Source: Candidatus Lambdaproteobacteria bacterium RIFOXYD2_FULL_56_26
GTDB taxonomy: Bacteria; SAR324; XYD2-FULL-50-16
DNA length: 64,000 nt
Direction: 5' to 3'
NCBI GenBank assembly: GCA_001783715.1
Contig: MFNF01000046.1
Span: 1 to 64,000 of the forward strand
Position numbers and translations under genes: made by a program. Below the pieces are notes generated by a model. It worked only from the letters and a program-made list of their open reading frames with translations. It was not told where the DNA came from and ran no database searches. Positions 8,813 through 17,875 of this stretch are shown piece after piece; the first letter of the stretch is position 1; every line of letters starts with the position of its first letter.

Positions 8813-9028
8813 AACCAAGCGGGGCGGGATGTTGTTGGAAGAGGATAGAAGTCTGAACCCAAGCCCGGATTTCCTTTATGGCCCCATTCCCTCCTGGCCA
8901 AGACAAAAAGGCGGAGATGAAAGGGAAGACACTCAACGCAATCGGCTTTGCTGCTTGGGCGGGAGTCATAGATTCGGCCAAGGTCCGCCAGTTGGGAATA
9001 GGCGGGGGAAATTCATCGTAATACGATT

Positions 9029-9056
9029 GTGCTACGGCGTGCTACATCTGTGCTAC
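9029..9056. repeat. Three direct GTGCTAC repeats in helical phase
   Basis: GTGCTAC occurs at 9029-9035, 9039-9045 and 9050-9056, with start-to-start spacing of 10 and 11 bp. The copies therefore face the same side of the helix, as in excisionase or iteron-type binding arrays. The gene 300 bp downstream encodes an excisionase-like DNA-binding domain. Confidence 0.6.
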
Positions 9057-9094
9057 GGTAGTCTGCTGGTCCTTTTACAGCAAGGATATGCAGT

Positions 9095-9122
9095 GTATAG
9101 CGATGGTATACGGTCGCTATAC
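9095..9122. promoter_or_regulatory. Inverted repeat GTATAGCGA / TCGCTATAC, candidate operator
   Basis: Perfect 9-bp arms at 9095-9103 and 9114-9122 flank a 10-nt centre that itself contains the palindrome GTATAC. It lies between the GTGCTAC array and the plus-strand gene at 9364. Confidence 0.5.
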
Positions 9123-9363
9123 GCAGGTTTGAGGATTGGGAAGAACTTTGGGGATCGGTTCGAGTATTTTTTTGAGGGAGGAGTAAAAGATTTTTCCTGC
9201 TCCTGGAATTGACAAGTTCGGGTCGAACCTGGGCAACCTGGGAGTGCTACCCGGTATCCTGCCAGTAGTCCTGGTTAGGCCTTTGTGGCTGGGCAACCGG
9301 AACATTTCGCCGGTTCCTAGCCCAAGGCCGGACTTGGAAACCATCCACAATAGGAGGTCTTAC

Positions 9364-9996
9364 ATGATTCCCTTTAAGTTCAAAAAACCGATTCCCGAAG
9401 GACGGGAACTCTGGGTCGGCGTGGGCTCGGTCATCCTAGGGACCTTATTCACCCGAACCCCCTTAGATCACCCGGTTTGGACCCAGTTCGAATCCTTCAC
9501 TTATGCCGTCTTGGCATGTTTTTTCCCGTTGTATCTGATTGGCTATCTTTCCAGGAGGCCAGGATGGACCTGCTCCGAGCCGAAAGAACCTGTCCAAGAG
9601 GTGCCCCCGGTCTTGGGATTAGAGCCAGCACCGAAGGATGCATGGCTTCAGAAAGAGGTACAGCCCCAACCTTCCGAAATCGCTTTGACGGAATTGGAGA
9701 AGCGGTTGGACCATCTGGAAAGCGGGGAAAAGATAAAGCAAATCGTGGTCGAGGTGCTGGGGCATTTCTTCCCGAACGACTGGAAGGCCTTGGGGGAGCG
9801 GTCTCTGGCTCGGGAGATGATGCTCAACGAAAAAAAGGCTTCCGCTGTGTCCGGGAAAGCGGTCAAAACCCTGCAAAACGAGCGGACCTTAATGACCGGG
9901 ATTCCCTACATCAAAGATGGGAATTTGGTTCGTTACCGTCTGGGCGACATCCTGGACTACTTGCAGGATAAAAAGCAGCGGTTCGGAAATTATTAA
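9364..9996 (+). CDS. Membrane protein with C-terminal excisionase/AlpA-like helix-turn-helix
   Basis: The ATG at 9364 follows a strong TAGGAGGT (9351-9358), giving 210 residues. Two hydrophobic segments lie near residues 15-30 and 45-65 (FTYAVLACFFPLYLIGYL). A Pro-rich linker and a charged helix (LTELEKRLDHLE) follow. The C-terminus, about residues 155-203, has the shape of the HTH_17/AlpA winged helix: AVKTLQNERTL, then IPYIKDGNLVRYRLGDILDY, close to the family's PYIKIGRLVRYR...L pattern. It may therefore be a membrane-tethered DNA-binding regulator or a divergent mobile-element protein. No integrase is nearby within the window. It is not a family I can name; the fold call rests on the C-terminal motif. 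Confidence 0.7.
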   Translation: MIPFKFKKPIPEGRELWVGVGSVILGTLFTRTPLDHPVWTQFESFTYAVLACFFPLYLIGYLSRRPGWTCSEPKEPVQEVPPVLGLEPAPKDAWLQKEVQPQPSEIALTELEKRLDHLESGEKIKQIVVEVLGHFFPNDWKALGERSLAREMMLNEKKASAVSGKAVKTLQNERTLMTGIPYIKDGNLVRYRLGDILDYLQDKKQRFGNY

Positions 9997-10247
9997 GACC
10001 CCGATCCTTTGACCTAAAAGCCGCCTGTTGTGCAGGGCGGACTTCCAACCTTTCCCTAGAGTCCCTGTCCTTCCCTGGTGTTGATTTCCCCAGGTTCCCT
10101 TTTGGGCTTTTCCAGCCAAAAAAAACTCCTCACCCCAAGACAAACCAATCCCGATTCCTTTAGGCTGAAACTTGGTTTTTTGGTGGGGAATAAGTGGGGA
10201 GCGGACCCCCAGGGAAACAGCCGATTTGGCCAAGAGACTGATTTTAA

Positions 10248-10297
10248 TGGCGGGTTTGACGGGGTTCGAACCCGCGGCCTCCAGCGTGACAGGCCGG
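10248..10297 (-). pseudogene. 3' fragment of tRNA-Asp(GTC), possible attachment-site scar
   Basis: On the minus strand, 10297 to 10248 can be laid out as tRNA positions 27-76. It has an anticodon stem CCGGC/GCTGG, loop CTGTCAC with anticodon GTC, a 5-nt variable loop, a T-arm GCGGG-TTCGAAC-CCCGT, acceptor strand CAAACCC, discriminator G and encoded CCA. Positions 1-26 (5' acceptor strand and D-arm) are absent; the upstream sequence is unrelated. This cannot be a working tRNA. Such 3' remnants are left by tRNA-targeting integrative elements. Confidence 0.8.
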
Positions 10298-10327
10298 GAG
10301 GGGCAAAACAGCGGCATAAAAAATAAA

Positions 10328-10367
10328 AAAAAGGCCGAGAACCCAACCCTGGGCTTCCGGCCTTTTT
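10328..10367. terminator. Bidirectional terminator after sucD
   Basis: AAAAAGGCCG (10328-10337) pairs with CGGCCTTTTT (10358-10367). On the minus strand it lies 22 bp past the sucD stop and is followed by a T-rich run; it would also work on the plus strand. Confidence 0.8.
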
Positions 10368-10388
10368 GTTTTTTAGGCGGAGCAAACC

Positions 10389-11264
10389 TTAAGGCTTGTA
10401 CACCTCAACCATCGCCGAGCCGATCTCCGCTGCCGTGGCGGCCACCCGAACCCCGGCCCGGGTCAAAGCATCGATCTTCGACTTGGCCGAGCCGCCCGAA
10501 CCGGAGACAATAGCCCCGGCATGGCCCATCCGCCGTCCCGGAGGGGCGGTCTGGCCGGTGATGTAAGAAACCATCGGCTTGGTCACATATTCTTTGATAA
10601 AGTCGGCAGCTTCTTCTTCGGCGGTCCCGCCGATCTCACCGATCATCACGATCGCTTCGGTCCCTGGGTCGTCTTGGAACAGCCGCAGACAATCGATGAA
10701 GTTGGTGCCGTTGATCGGGTCGCCACCAATACCGATGCAGGTGGACTGGCCAAAGCCGTGGGCCACCAGTTGGGCAACCGATTCGTAGGTCAAGGTCCCC
10801 GACCGGGAAACCAAGCCTACCTTACCTTCCTTGTGGATGTGTCCGGGCATGATCCCGACTTTGCACTGGCCGGGGGTAATCACCCCAGGGCAGTTGGGGC
10901 CGACCAACCGGGATTTTCCGCCCTTGAGGGCGGCAGCCACGGCGATCATGTCGTTGACCGGGATGCCTTCGGTAATAGCGATCACCAGCCGAACCTCGGA
11001 CTCAATGGCCTCCAAAATTGCGTCTGCCGCAAAGGCCGGGGGGACAAAAATCAGGCTGCAATCGGCACCGGTTTTTTCCACCGCATCTCGGACCGAATTA
11101 AAAACTGGGGTCCCTTCATGTTCGGTTCCGCCCTTACCGGGGGTAACCCCGCCCACCACTTGGGTGTTGCAGTAGGCCTTACAATTCCTGGCGTGCAGCG
11201 AGCCTTGTGCTCCAGTCAAGCCTTGCACCAGAATTTTGGTATTCTTATCAACCAATACGCTCAT
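10389..11264 (-). CDS. sucD: Succinyl-CoA synthetase, alpha subunit
   Basis: The 291-residue alpha subunit binds CoA and carries the phosphohistidine of the TCA enzyme that converts succinyl-CoA to succinate with NTP synthesis. The CoA-binding Rossmann part begins [27 protein letters not shown] and SRSGTLTYE are conserved, and the catalytic His is in [10 protein letters not shown]. Length is normal. It starts 24 bp after the sucC stop, so the two subunits are made together. Confidence 0.98.
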   Translation of the reverse strand: MSVLVDKNTKILVQGLTGAQGSLHARNCKAYCNTQVVGGVTPGKGGTEHEGTPVFNSVRDAVEKTGADCSLIFVPPAFAADAILEAIESEVRLVIAITEGIPVNDMIAVAAALKGGKSRLVGPNCPGVITPGQCKVGIMPGHIHKEGKVGLVSRSGTLTYESVAQLVAHGFGQSTCIGIGGDPINGTNFIDCLRLFQDDPGTEAIVMIGEIGGTAEEEAADFIKEYVTKPMVSYITGQTAPPGRRMGHAGAIVSGSGGSAKSKIDALTRAGVRVAATAAEIGSAMVEVYKP

Positions 11265-11288
11265 CGTTCCTCGGGGCCTTGGATTTGG

Positions 11289-12473
11289 TTAGCTTTTGCG
11301 GGTGGAGATTTCGACAGCCTTTTTGGCCGCCGGGCCAAAGCCACTGACCATGGTCAGCTTGCCTCCGAGCCCCGAATCTTTGATGATCTGGGCCGCCAGT
11401 TCGGCGTTGGTGCCTTCGAGCCGGATCACCACCGGGATTTCCAGTTTCACTTTTTTGAAGGCTTCCACCACCCCATTGGCGATGATGTCACACCGGACGA
11501 TCCCGCCGAAGATGTTGATCAGGATGCAGTTGACGTTCGGGTCTTGGGTGATGATCCGAAAGGCGTTGGTCACCCGTTCCTCGTCGGCGGTGCCGCCCAC
11601 GTCCAGGAAGTTTGCCGGGCTGCCACCGTAGGCCGCCAGGATGTCCATAGAAGCCATGGCCAAACCGGCACCGTTGACCATACAGCCGATCTTCCCGTCC
11701 AACTTGATGAAGTTGAGGTCGTGACCGCTGGCTTCCACTTCCGCCGGGTCTTCCTCATCCACGTCCCGCAGCTCCAAGGTCGGCTTGTGCCGGAACATGG
11801 CGTTACCGTCAAAGCTCATCTTGCAGTCCAGGGCCAGGATACGCTCATCCCCGGTGATGATCATGGGGTTGATTTCCAGGAGGTCGCAGTCCTCGGCCAT
11901 AAAGGCCTGGTACAGACCGTTAAAAAAGCCGTGGGCCTGTTTGAGCACCTTGGGGCCATATTGGTCGAGCCCCAGACCGTAAGCGAGCCTAGTGGTCTGG
12001 AAGGGCCGCAAACCGTAAATGGGGCTGACCACTTCCTTCAAGATTTTTTCCGGAGTATGGGCGGCCACTTCTTCAATGTCCATCCCGCCTTCGGTTGAAG
12101 CCAAGAGGACCACCGATTTTTTGGCCCGGTCCACCAGCACGGAGAAGTACAGTTCCTTTTTGATGTCCATCCCCTCTTCGATCAGGACGGTCTTGACCCT
12201 CTGGCCTTGGGGGCCGGTTTGGTGGGTCACCAACTGCATGCCCAAGATCTTGGTGGCGTTTTCCTTGAGCGCATCCAAGCCTTTGGAAACCTTGACCCCG
12301 CCGCCTTTGCCTCGGCCACCGGCGTGGATCTGGGCCTTGACCACCCGAACCTCCCCGCCCAAGGTGGCTGCATTTTGCATCACCTCTTCGACCGACTTGG
12401 CCACATACCCTTTGGGAACACTGACCCCATACTTGGCGATGATCCCTTTGGCTTGATATTCGTGAATCTTCAT
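11289..12473 (-). CDS. sucC: Succinyl-CoA synthetase, beta subunit
   Basis: The 394-residue beta subunit supplies the ATP-grasp domain and the nucleotide and succinate sites. It starts MKIHEYQAKGIIAKYGV, the family's standard N-terminus. AQIHAGGRGKGGGVK is the nucleotide-binding loop, EINPMIITGD and DCKMSFDGNA bind metal, and NIFGGIVRCD and GTNAELA are in the C-terminal domain. It lies between mdh and sucD. A hairpin-T-run lies upstream (12501-12522), so its level may be set separately from mdh. Confidence 0.98.
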   Translation of the reverse strand: MKIHEYQAKGIIAKYGVSVPKGYVAKSVEEVMQNAATLGGEVRVVKAQIHAGGRGKGGGVKVSKGLDALKENATKILGMQLVTHQTGPQGQRVKTVLIEEGMDIKKELYFSVLVDRAKKSVVLLASTEGGMDIEEVAAHTPEKILKEVVSPIYGLRPFQTTRLAYGLGLDQYGPKVLKQAHGFFNGLYQAFMAEDCDLLEINPMIITGDERILALDCKMSFDGNAMFRHKPTLELRDVDEEDPAEVEASGHDLNFIKLDGKIGCMVNGAGLAMASMDILAAYGGSPANFLDVGGTADEERVTNAFRIITQDPNVNCILINIFGGIVRCDIIANGVVEAFKKVKLEIPVVIRLEGTNAELAAQIIKDSGLGGKLTMVSGFGPAAKKAVEISTRKS

Positions 12474-12500
12474 CTGGTTTTTTTTCCGATTGGGGATGAA

Positions 12501-12522
12501 AAAGGGGCAGAAACACCCCTTT
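12501..12522 (-). terminator. Terminator-like hairpin between mdh and sucC
   Basis: AAAGGGG (12501-12507) pairs with CCCCTTT (12516-12522). Read on the minus strand the stem is followed by TTTTT then CATC. It lies in the 63-bp gap between mdh and sucC and could attenuate read-through. Confidence 0.5.
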
Positions 12523-12536
12523 AAAAAAAAACTGGA

Positions 12537-13523
<987 letters not shown>

Positions 13524-13775
13524 CTAAAGAGGCGCTGTGCCTCACCTTGTTTCTCCGCCGGTTGAAACCGGCCCGAACCCAAGGCACCCTAAGTTGAAAG
13601 ACCCCCCAAACTTTCCGAAGAAAGGGGCAAAGTCAAGAAAAAGTTTCCTTACGCTTCGCCTGATATGCAACCGCTTCCAAAAAACGCCATAATCCTTGGT
13701 TTTTTGGAACAGCCTACCTGGGTTTGTTGAAGTGAGCAAGAAATTGAAAGGGACCATGAGCTTTTTGACAGTGCC

Positions 13776-14390
13776 ATGAAGCCTACTTTATTTGTTTCCC
13801 CTTGGGTCCAAGCATTCATGGCCCCGATCAGCCGGTTGGGCATGTTTTTTTTTGGCTGGCATTTTGAGGGAGAATTTCCGAAACTAAGGAAGTACGTTCT
13901 CATAGGAGCCCCCCACACCTCCAATTGGGACTTTGTGTTCATGCTTTTTGCCGCCTTCATCCTCAAGCAGGACTTCCGCTGGATGGGCAAAGACAGCATT
14001 TTCCGTTTTCCCTTTGGCGGGCTGGCCCGTTGGGCCGGCGGCATTTCCATTGACCGCAGCTTCCACGACCACCGGGTCCAAAAAATGATCGACACCCTCA
14101 AGGAAGCCGAAGATTTGATCCTGGTCATCGCTCCCGAAGGCACTAGGTCCAAACGGGACCAGTGGAAAACCGGCTTTTACCACATCGCCCTGGGGGCCGG
14201 GGTCCCGGTCTTGCCCTGTTGGTTGGACTACAGCCGCAAGGTGGGCGGAATCGGCACGCCTTACGTACTGACCGGGGACAAGGAACAAGATCTAAGGTTT
14301 TTGCAGAACCTCTACCGCCCCCATTGGGCCAAGTATCCCGAACTTTACACCCCTCCCTTGAGGGACAAGGAACCGAAGGAAGCCAAATGA
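13776..14390 (+). CDS. PlsC-like 1-acylglycerol-phosphate acyltransferase
   Basis: The 204-residue protein shows the acyltransferase block I HTSNWD (H-x4-D) near residue 46 and block III EGTRSK near residue 121. These indicate acyl transfer to a lysophospholipid or related acceptor at the inner membrane. It is short and lacks a clear N-terminal membrane helix beyond a hydrophobic stretch, as in the small PlsC relatives. The ATG overlaps the stop of a seven-codon open frame (MSFLTVP) that has its own AAAGGGA site, so it may be translationally coupled. It leads a run with a chemoreceptor and a GNAT gene, joined by ATGA overlaps. Confidence 0.82.
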   Translation: MKPTLFVSPWVQAFMAPISRLGMFFFGWHFEGEFPKLRKYVLIGAPHTSNWDFVFMLFAAFILKQDFRWMGKDSIFRFPFGGLARWAGGISIDRSFHDHRVQKMIDTLKEAEDLILVIAPEGTRSKRDQWKTGFYHIALGAGVPVLPCWLDYSRKVGGIGTPYVLTGDKEQDLRFLQNLYRPHWAKYPELYTPPLRDKEPKEAK

Positions 14391-15505
14391 ACGTAGGGGA
14401 AAACAAGCCCGAATCCGCCTTGGCCCCGGAGCTGCAAGCCAAACTGGCCCAGCTGGAGCAGGAACTTTCTTGGCGGCGGGGCAAGTGGGGGGTGTTGGAA
14501 CATTACGTCAAAAACATCCGTTACATCGCCGCCGAACATCCGGGCAAGCTGGCCATTGCGGTCATCGGGGCCACCGAATCCCTGCCTTTCGACCCTTTTT
14601 CCAGTGCCTTGGATACCCAAAACCATCCGGTCCAAGCCGCCGGTTTGGCCTTGCCACCGGGGGAGCACTGGTCGGGACGATATCTAGCTTATTATTCCAG
14701 TCTGGACTCCCACCTGCTCAAGGTTTACCAGGACATGAAAACCCCCAAGGGCACCCCCTTGGCTCCCAAGTCCGCCCAAACCTTAACCGGCATTCCCAAA
14801 GACCCGAACAGCCGCCTTTTTGACCGAGTCTGCCAAAGCCGCCAGACCTACAAGGCCTTCTTAAACCGAGAGAAATTTGGTTCCGACCTGATTATCAAGG
14901 CCTTCCCCCTGTTTGGCCCCGCCGGGGAGATCCTGGCCGTGGTATCCTTCACCCACGATGTCAGCAGCTACCTGGACCAAAAGGGCATGATCAGCGAGGC
15001 CTTGAGCGAACTTCGGACCGCCACGGCCGAGCTGTTTTCCAACCTGGAGAAGGTCCAGGAGGTTTCGGGACGGATCGACCACTTTTCCAAAGGGGTCAAC
15101 CAGTTGGAGCAGGAGGTCCAGTCGGTTTCCGATCAGGTCAAAGGGGTGGCCCAAAACTTTGACGAAGCCGCCCGGAAGATCAAGATGCTTTCCCTCAATG
15201 CCAAGATTGAGTCCTCCAAGGCCGGGGAATCAGGCCGGGGTTTTACCGTGATCGCCAATGAGATCCAAAACCTCACCACCCAAATGCGCCAAACCATCGA
15301 CCGGCTCGAAAAAATGAACGGCTCGTTGGCCCACATCCAAGAAGAAAGCGTCGGGAAGCTGTCCAAAATCAACGAGTTGACCAATGAAATTGGCACCCTG
15401 GCCAGCGGCCTGCGAAAAGAAGGGGAGCACTTTGAATCCCTGATCGACAGCATCGGGGAGGCGGAAAAACGCTACGAAGCCTTTGTCCAGGAGATGATCG
15501 CTTGA
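14387..15505 (+). CDS. Soluble methyl-accepting chemotaxis-like protein
   Basis: The ATG overlaps the acyltransferase stop (ATGA), giving 372 residues. There is no membrane segment. The N-terminal half looks like a PAS/GAF-type sensor (KAFPLFGPAGEILAVVSFTHD near residue 180). The C-terminal half is the coiled-coil signalling domain with a shortened hairpin tip (IKMLSLNAKIESSKAGESG, then GFTVIANEIQNL). It should signal from the cytoplasm through CheA/CheW or a similar pathway. No cheA or cheW is beside it. Confidence 0.85.
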   Translation: MNVGENKPESALAPELQAKLAQLEQELSWRRGKWGVLEHYVKNIRYIAAEHPGKLAIAVIGATESLPFDPFSSALDTQNHPVQAAGLALPPGEHWSGRYLAYYSSLDSHLLKVYQDMKTPKGTPLAPKSAQTLTGIPKDPNSRLFDRVCQSRQTYKAFLNREKFGSDLIIKAFPLFGPAGEILAVVSFTHDVSSYLDQKGMISEALSELRTATAELFSNLEKVQEVSGRIDHFSKGVNQLEQEVQSVSDQVKGVAQNFDEAARKIKMLSLNAKIESSKAGESGRGFTVIANEIQNLTTQMRQTIDRLEKMNGSLAHIQEESVGKLSKINELTNEIGTLASGLRKEGEHFESLIDSIGEAEKRYEAFVQEMIA

Positions 15506-15948
15506 AGGAACCCCAGATTCGTCCGGCCCGGCTCTCGGACGTGGAAGCCATGGCCGGGCTGTTGGACCAGCTGTTCCAAATCGAACGGGACTTTACCCCG
15601 GACCGGGGCACCCAGATCGCCGGGCTCAAGGCCTTGTTGGAAGGTTCGGCAACGGTCTTGGTCCTGGAGTCGGAAGGCCGGGTCCAGGGCATGGTCACCT
15701 TGCAAACCCTAATCTCCACAGCCTCCGGCGGACCGGTAGGGCTGATCGAGGACTTGGTGATCGACCAAGCCCTGCGTGGGAAGGGTTACGGGGAAACGTT
15801 GCTGGAAGCGGTATTGGCCCGGTCCAAGGAATTGGGTCACCTGCGGGTCCAGTTGCTGGCCGACAAAAGCAACCCGGGGGCCTTGCGGTTTTACGGTCGG
15901 TTGGGCTTTTACGCCCTCAACCTGATAGCCCTGCGGTACGAAGAATAG
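15502..15948 (+). CDS. GNAT-family N-acetyltransferase
   Basis: The TTG start overlaps the stop of the chemoreceptor gene (TTGA), giving 148 residues. The acetyl-CoA loop LRGKGYGETLL is near residue 91 and the C-terminal NPGALRFYGRLGF is typical of GNAT motif B. The substrate cannot be read from the sequence; it could be an amino acid, polyamine or protein. It is the last gene of the acyltransferase-chemoreceptor run. Confidence 0.87.
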   Translation: MKEPQIRPARLSDVEAMAGLLDQLFQIERDFTPDRGTQIAGLKALLEGSATVLVLESEGRVQGMVTLQTLISTASGGPVGLIEDLVIDQALRGKGYGETLLEAVLARSKELGHLRVQLLADKSNPGALRFYGRLGFYALNLIALRYEE

Positions 15949-15958
15949 TGACCAGCCC

Positions 15959-16648
15959 CTAAATCTGGGCCATAAATTCACGCCAAGCGCGGCCATGGGC
16001 AGCCCTGGACTCCAAAAAGGCCGCCTCCAGCCGCCAATCCCCACTGGTGACCAGGGAAACCAAGCGCTCCAGTCTGCCTTTGCCCAGGTACCGGTTGAAC
16101 AACAAGGGCACGATCCCCGCCTTGTCGTCCCGCAAGATATGCCTTATCGCCCTTTGGACCTTGGTATCCGCCAGTTTCATCTCCACTTGGGCCAAAAAGA
16201 CGATCCGTTCCACCTCGGGGCTGGTGGAAAGCCAGACCAAAAGATAATCGAAGTAGATGTAATCGAAGTACCGGCGGCACAGGTTGCGGTACAGGATGTC
16301 CGAGACCTCCAGGTCGTCTGGGTCGGCCAACTCGGCTTCGGTGATCTTGCGGGCGATGATCAAAACGAGGCTCGGGTCGGCCTTGACCTTCTCCCGAAAG
16401 ACCGCAAAAAATTTGTCGGTCAGCAGGTTCATGAACACCAAGGAGAGTTCCTTTTCCAGCCCCCGGCCCAGGATATTGTGGTCGGTGGCAATCCGAACGA
16501 TCAGGTATTGGACAAACCGCCCTTGGATCATGTTGGCCAAAAACTGGGCGGTACTGGAGTCCAGCTCGGGATTGGGATTGTTGGCCGGAAGGCCTTCCAG
16601 GCAGTTTTGGATGGCCTGGGTGTAGGGATTTAACTTGCGGTGGGGCAT
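15959..16648 (-). CDS. Conserved-looking hypothetical protein
   Basis: I do not recognise this 229-residue protein. It appears all-helical and soluble, with no signal peptide or membrane segment. Aromatic-rich YRNLCRRYFDYIYFDYLLVW is near residue 118 and basic residues are plentiful toward the C-terminus. It follows the aminotransferase gene by 45 bp on the same strand and may be co-transcribed with it. It converges with the GNAT gene, 10 bp away. Confidence 0.6.
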   Translation of the reverse strand: MPHRKLNPYTQAIQNCLEGLPANNPNPELDSSTAQFLANMIQGRFVQYLIVRIATDHNILGRGLEKELSLVFMNLLTDKFFAVFREKVKADPSLVLIIARKITEAELADPDDLEVSDILYRNLCRRYFDYIYFDYLLVWLSTSPEVERIVFLAQVEMKLADTKVQRAIRHILRDDKAGIVPLLFNRYLGKGRLERLVSLVTSGDWRLEAAFLESRAAHGRAWREFMAQI

Positions 16649-16693
16649 CGTCCTTTTTGGTTCCAGGTTGCCAAAATACGGCTTGACAAGGCT

Positions 16694-17875
16694 TCAGGAA
16701 AACTGCTTCACCAGTCGTTCAAACACCGGCAGACTGGCTTCAATCTTTGCGGTTTCAAAGCAATAAGCGATCCGAAAGTAGCCCTTGAGCCTAAAGGCCG
16801 AACCGGGGACCAAGAGCAGGTTTAATTCCTGTGCGGCCTTGACGAACTCCAGGTCGTCTTCGATCGGGGCTTTGGGGAAGAGGTAAAAGGCCCCTCCCGG
16901 CTTGACGCATTCCAGCCCCAAACCTCGCAAATGGTCGTACAAAAGGTCTCGGTTTTTTTGGTATGGCCCCAGGTCCACTCTGGCTCCGTCCACCAAGGGC
17001 AACATCCGTTGCATCAAGGCCGGGGCGTTGACAAAACCCAGGGTCCGCAAGGCCAAGACGGTTCCGGCCCGAACCAAGGCACGGTCCTGGTGGCGGGGCG
17101 AAACGGCCAGATAACCGATCCGCTCCCCCGGCAGGGCCAAGTCCTTGCTTGAAGAGGTGGCCAAGATGCAGTTTGGGTAGGCCTTAAACACCGAAGGCAC
17201 CTCCAACCGGTCAAAAACAATCGCCCGGTAGGGCTCGTCGCTGATCAGGTGGATCGGGTGGCCCAAGGCCCGTGACTTTTGTTCCAGCAGCGCCCCCAAT
17301 TCCGCCAGCTGTTGGGCCGAATAGACCACGCCGGTGGGGTTGTTGGGACTGTTGATCAACAGGGCTTTGGTTTTGGGGTTGATCGCCTGGGCCAAGGCCG
17401 CCAGATCGGGAGTAAAATCGGGCAAGGTAGGCACCGAGACCGGCACGCCGCCGTGGTTGTCGATGTAAAAGTCGTATTCCACAAAGTAGGGCCTCAGCAC
17501 CAAGACCTCGTCCCCTGGATCGAGGAGAGTCTTGAGGATCACGTTCAAGGCCCCTCCGGCCCCTACGGTCATCACTACGTCTTCAGCCCCAAACTCCAGG
17601 CCCGATTCCAAGGCCAGCTTCCCGGCCAGATAGCTGCGGGTCCCGGCCAGTCCGGCGTTGGGCATGTACCGGTGTTGCCCCGGTCGGTCGCTGGCAATCA
17701 AGGCTTGCAGGGCCGCCTTCACTTGTTTGGGCGGTTCAAACACCGGGTTTCCCAGGCTGAAGTCAAAAACCTTGTCTTCCCCGTACAGCGCCTTGCGCCG
17801 CTCCCCTTCCTCAAACATCTGGCGGATCAGGGAGGAACTACCCAGGCTTTGTTGCAGCTTTTTGGCAATGGCCAT
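16694..17875 (-). CDS. Class I/II PLP-dependent aminotransferase
   Basis: The 393-residue enzyme belongs to fold type I. It has the NSPNNPTGVVYS motif, a Tyr/Asp pair in HLISDEPYRAI, and the PLP-binding Lys in TSSSKDLALPGERIGY. The closest type is an aspartate/tyrosine-like or Bacillus-type aminotransferase that acts on amino acids; the exact substrate is open. Its ATG overlaps the stop of the upstream LOG-family gene (TAATG), so the two are translated together. Confidence 0.88.
   Translation of the reverse strand: MAIAKKLQQSLGSSSLIRQMFEEGERRKALYGEDKVFDFSLGNPVFEPPKQVKAALQALIASDRPGQHRYMPNAGLAGTRSYLAGKLALESGLEFGAEDVVMTVGAGGALNVILKTLLDPGDEVLVLRPYFVEYDFYIDNHGGVPVSVPTLPDFTPDLAALAQAINPKTKALLINSPNNPTGVVYSAQQLAELGALLEQKSRALGHPIHLISDEPYRAIVFDRLEVPSVFKAYPNCILATSSSKDLALPGERIGYLAVSPRHQDRALVRAGTVLALRTLGFVNAPALMQRMLPLVDGARVDLGPYQKNRDLLYDHLRGLGLECVKPGGAFYLFPKAPIEDDLEFVKAAQELNLLLVPGSAFRLKGYFRIAYCFETAKIEASLPVFERLVKQFS

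Larger units (their letters stand above)
8601..9363. other. 763-bp intergenic region with several candidate operators
   Basis: No gene is supported here. It holds a 22-bp near-perfect palindrome (8791-8812), three helically phased GTGCTAC repeats (9029-9056), an inverted repeat around a central GTATAC (9095-9122) and a strong ribosome site for the next gene (9351-9358). The minus-strand frame that continues upstream of the RhuM-Fic start is judged noncoding. The density of repeats suggests control of both divergent genes. Confidence 0.5.
9997..10388. other. Interval with tRNA-Asp fragment and sucD terminator
   Basis: This 392-bp stretch has no protein gene. It has a small hairpin CCGCC/GGCGG at 10021-10040 without a T-run, the tRNA-Asp 3' fragment (10248-10297) and a bidirectional terminator (10328-10367). 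It marks the boundary between the accessory region and the core operon. Confidence 0.6.

Noticed and set aside
8601-8981. N-terminal 127-codon extension of the RhuM-Fic frame
   Set aside because: No RhuM similarity, contains the palindrome 8791-8812 and has no ribosome site at its ATG; a TTG with AAGGAAAGG at 8600 explains the family start better.
10172-10513. Plus-strand open frame of 113 codons containing GLTGFEPAASSVTGR
   Set aside because: This peptide is a well-known artefact of translating the antisense of tRNA 3' ends. The frame runs across the tRNA-Asp fragment, the terminator and antisense to sucD.
10521-12098. A 525-codon open frame on the plus strand opposite sucD and sucC, and similar long frames opposite mod, valS and cusA
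   Set aside because: These are antisense shadows from high-GC codon bias; the minus- or plus-strand partners are clear enzymes.
13711-13776. An in-frame TGA (after a Cys codon) upstream of the PlsC-like ATG, with an open frame on both sides, as a second selenocysteine candidate
   Set aside because: No SECIS-like hairpin follows the TGA and the upstream residues have no acyltransferase similarity. The family match starts after the ATG at 13776.
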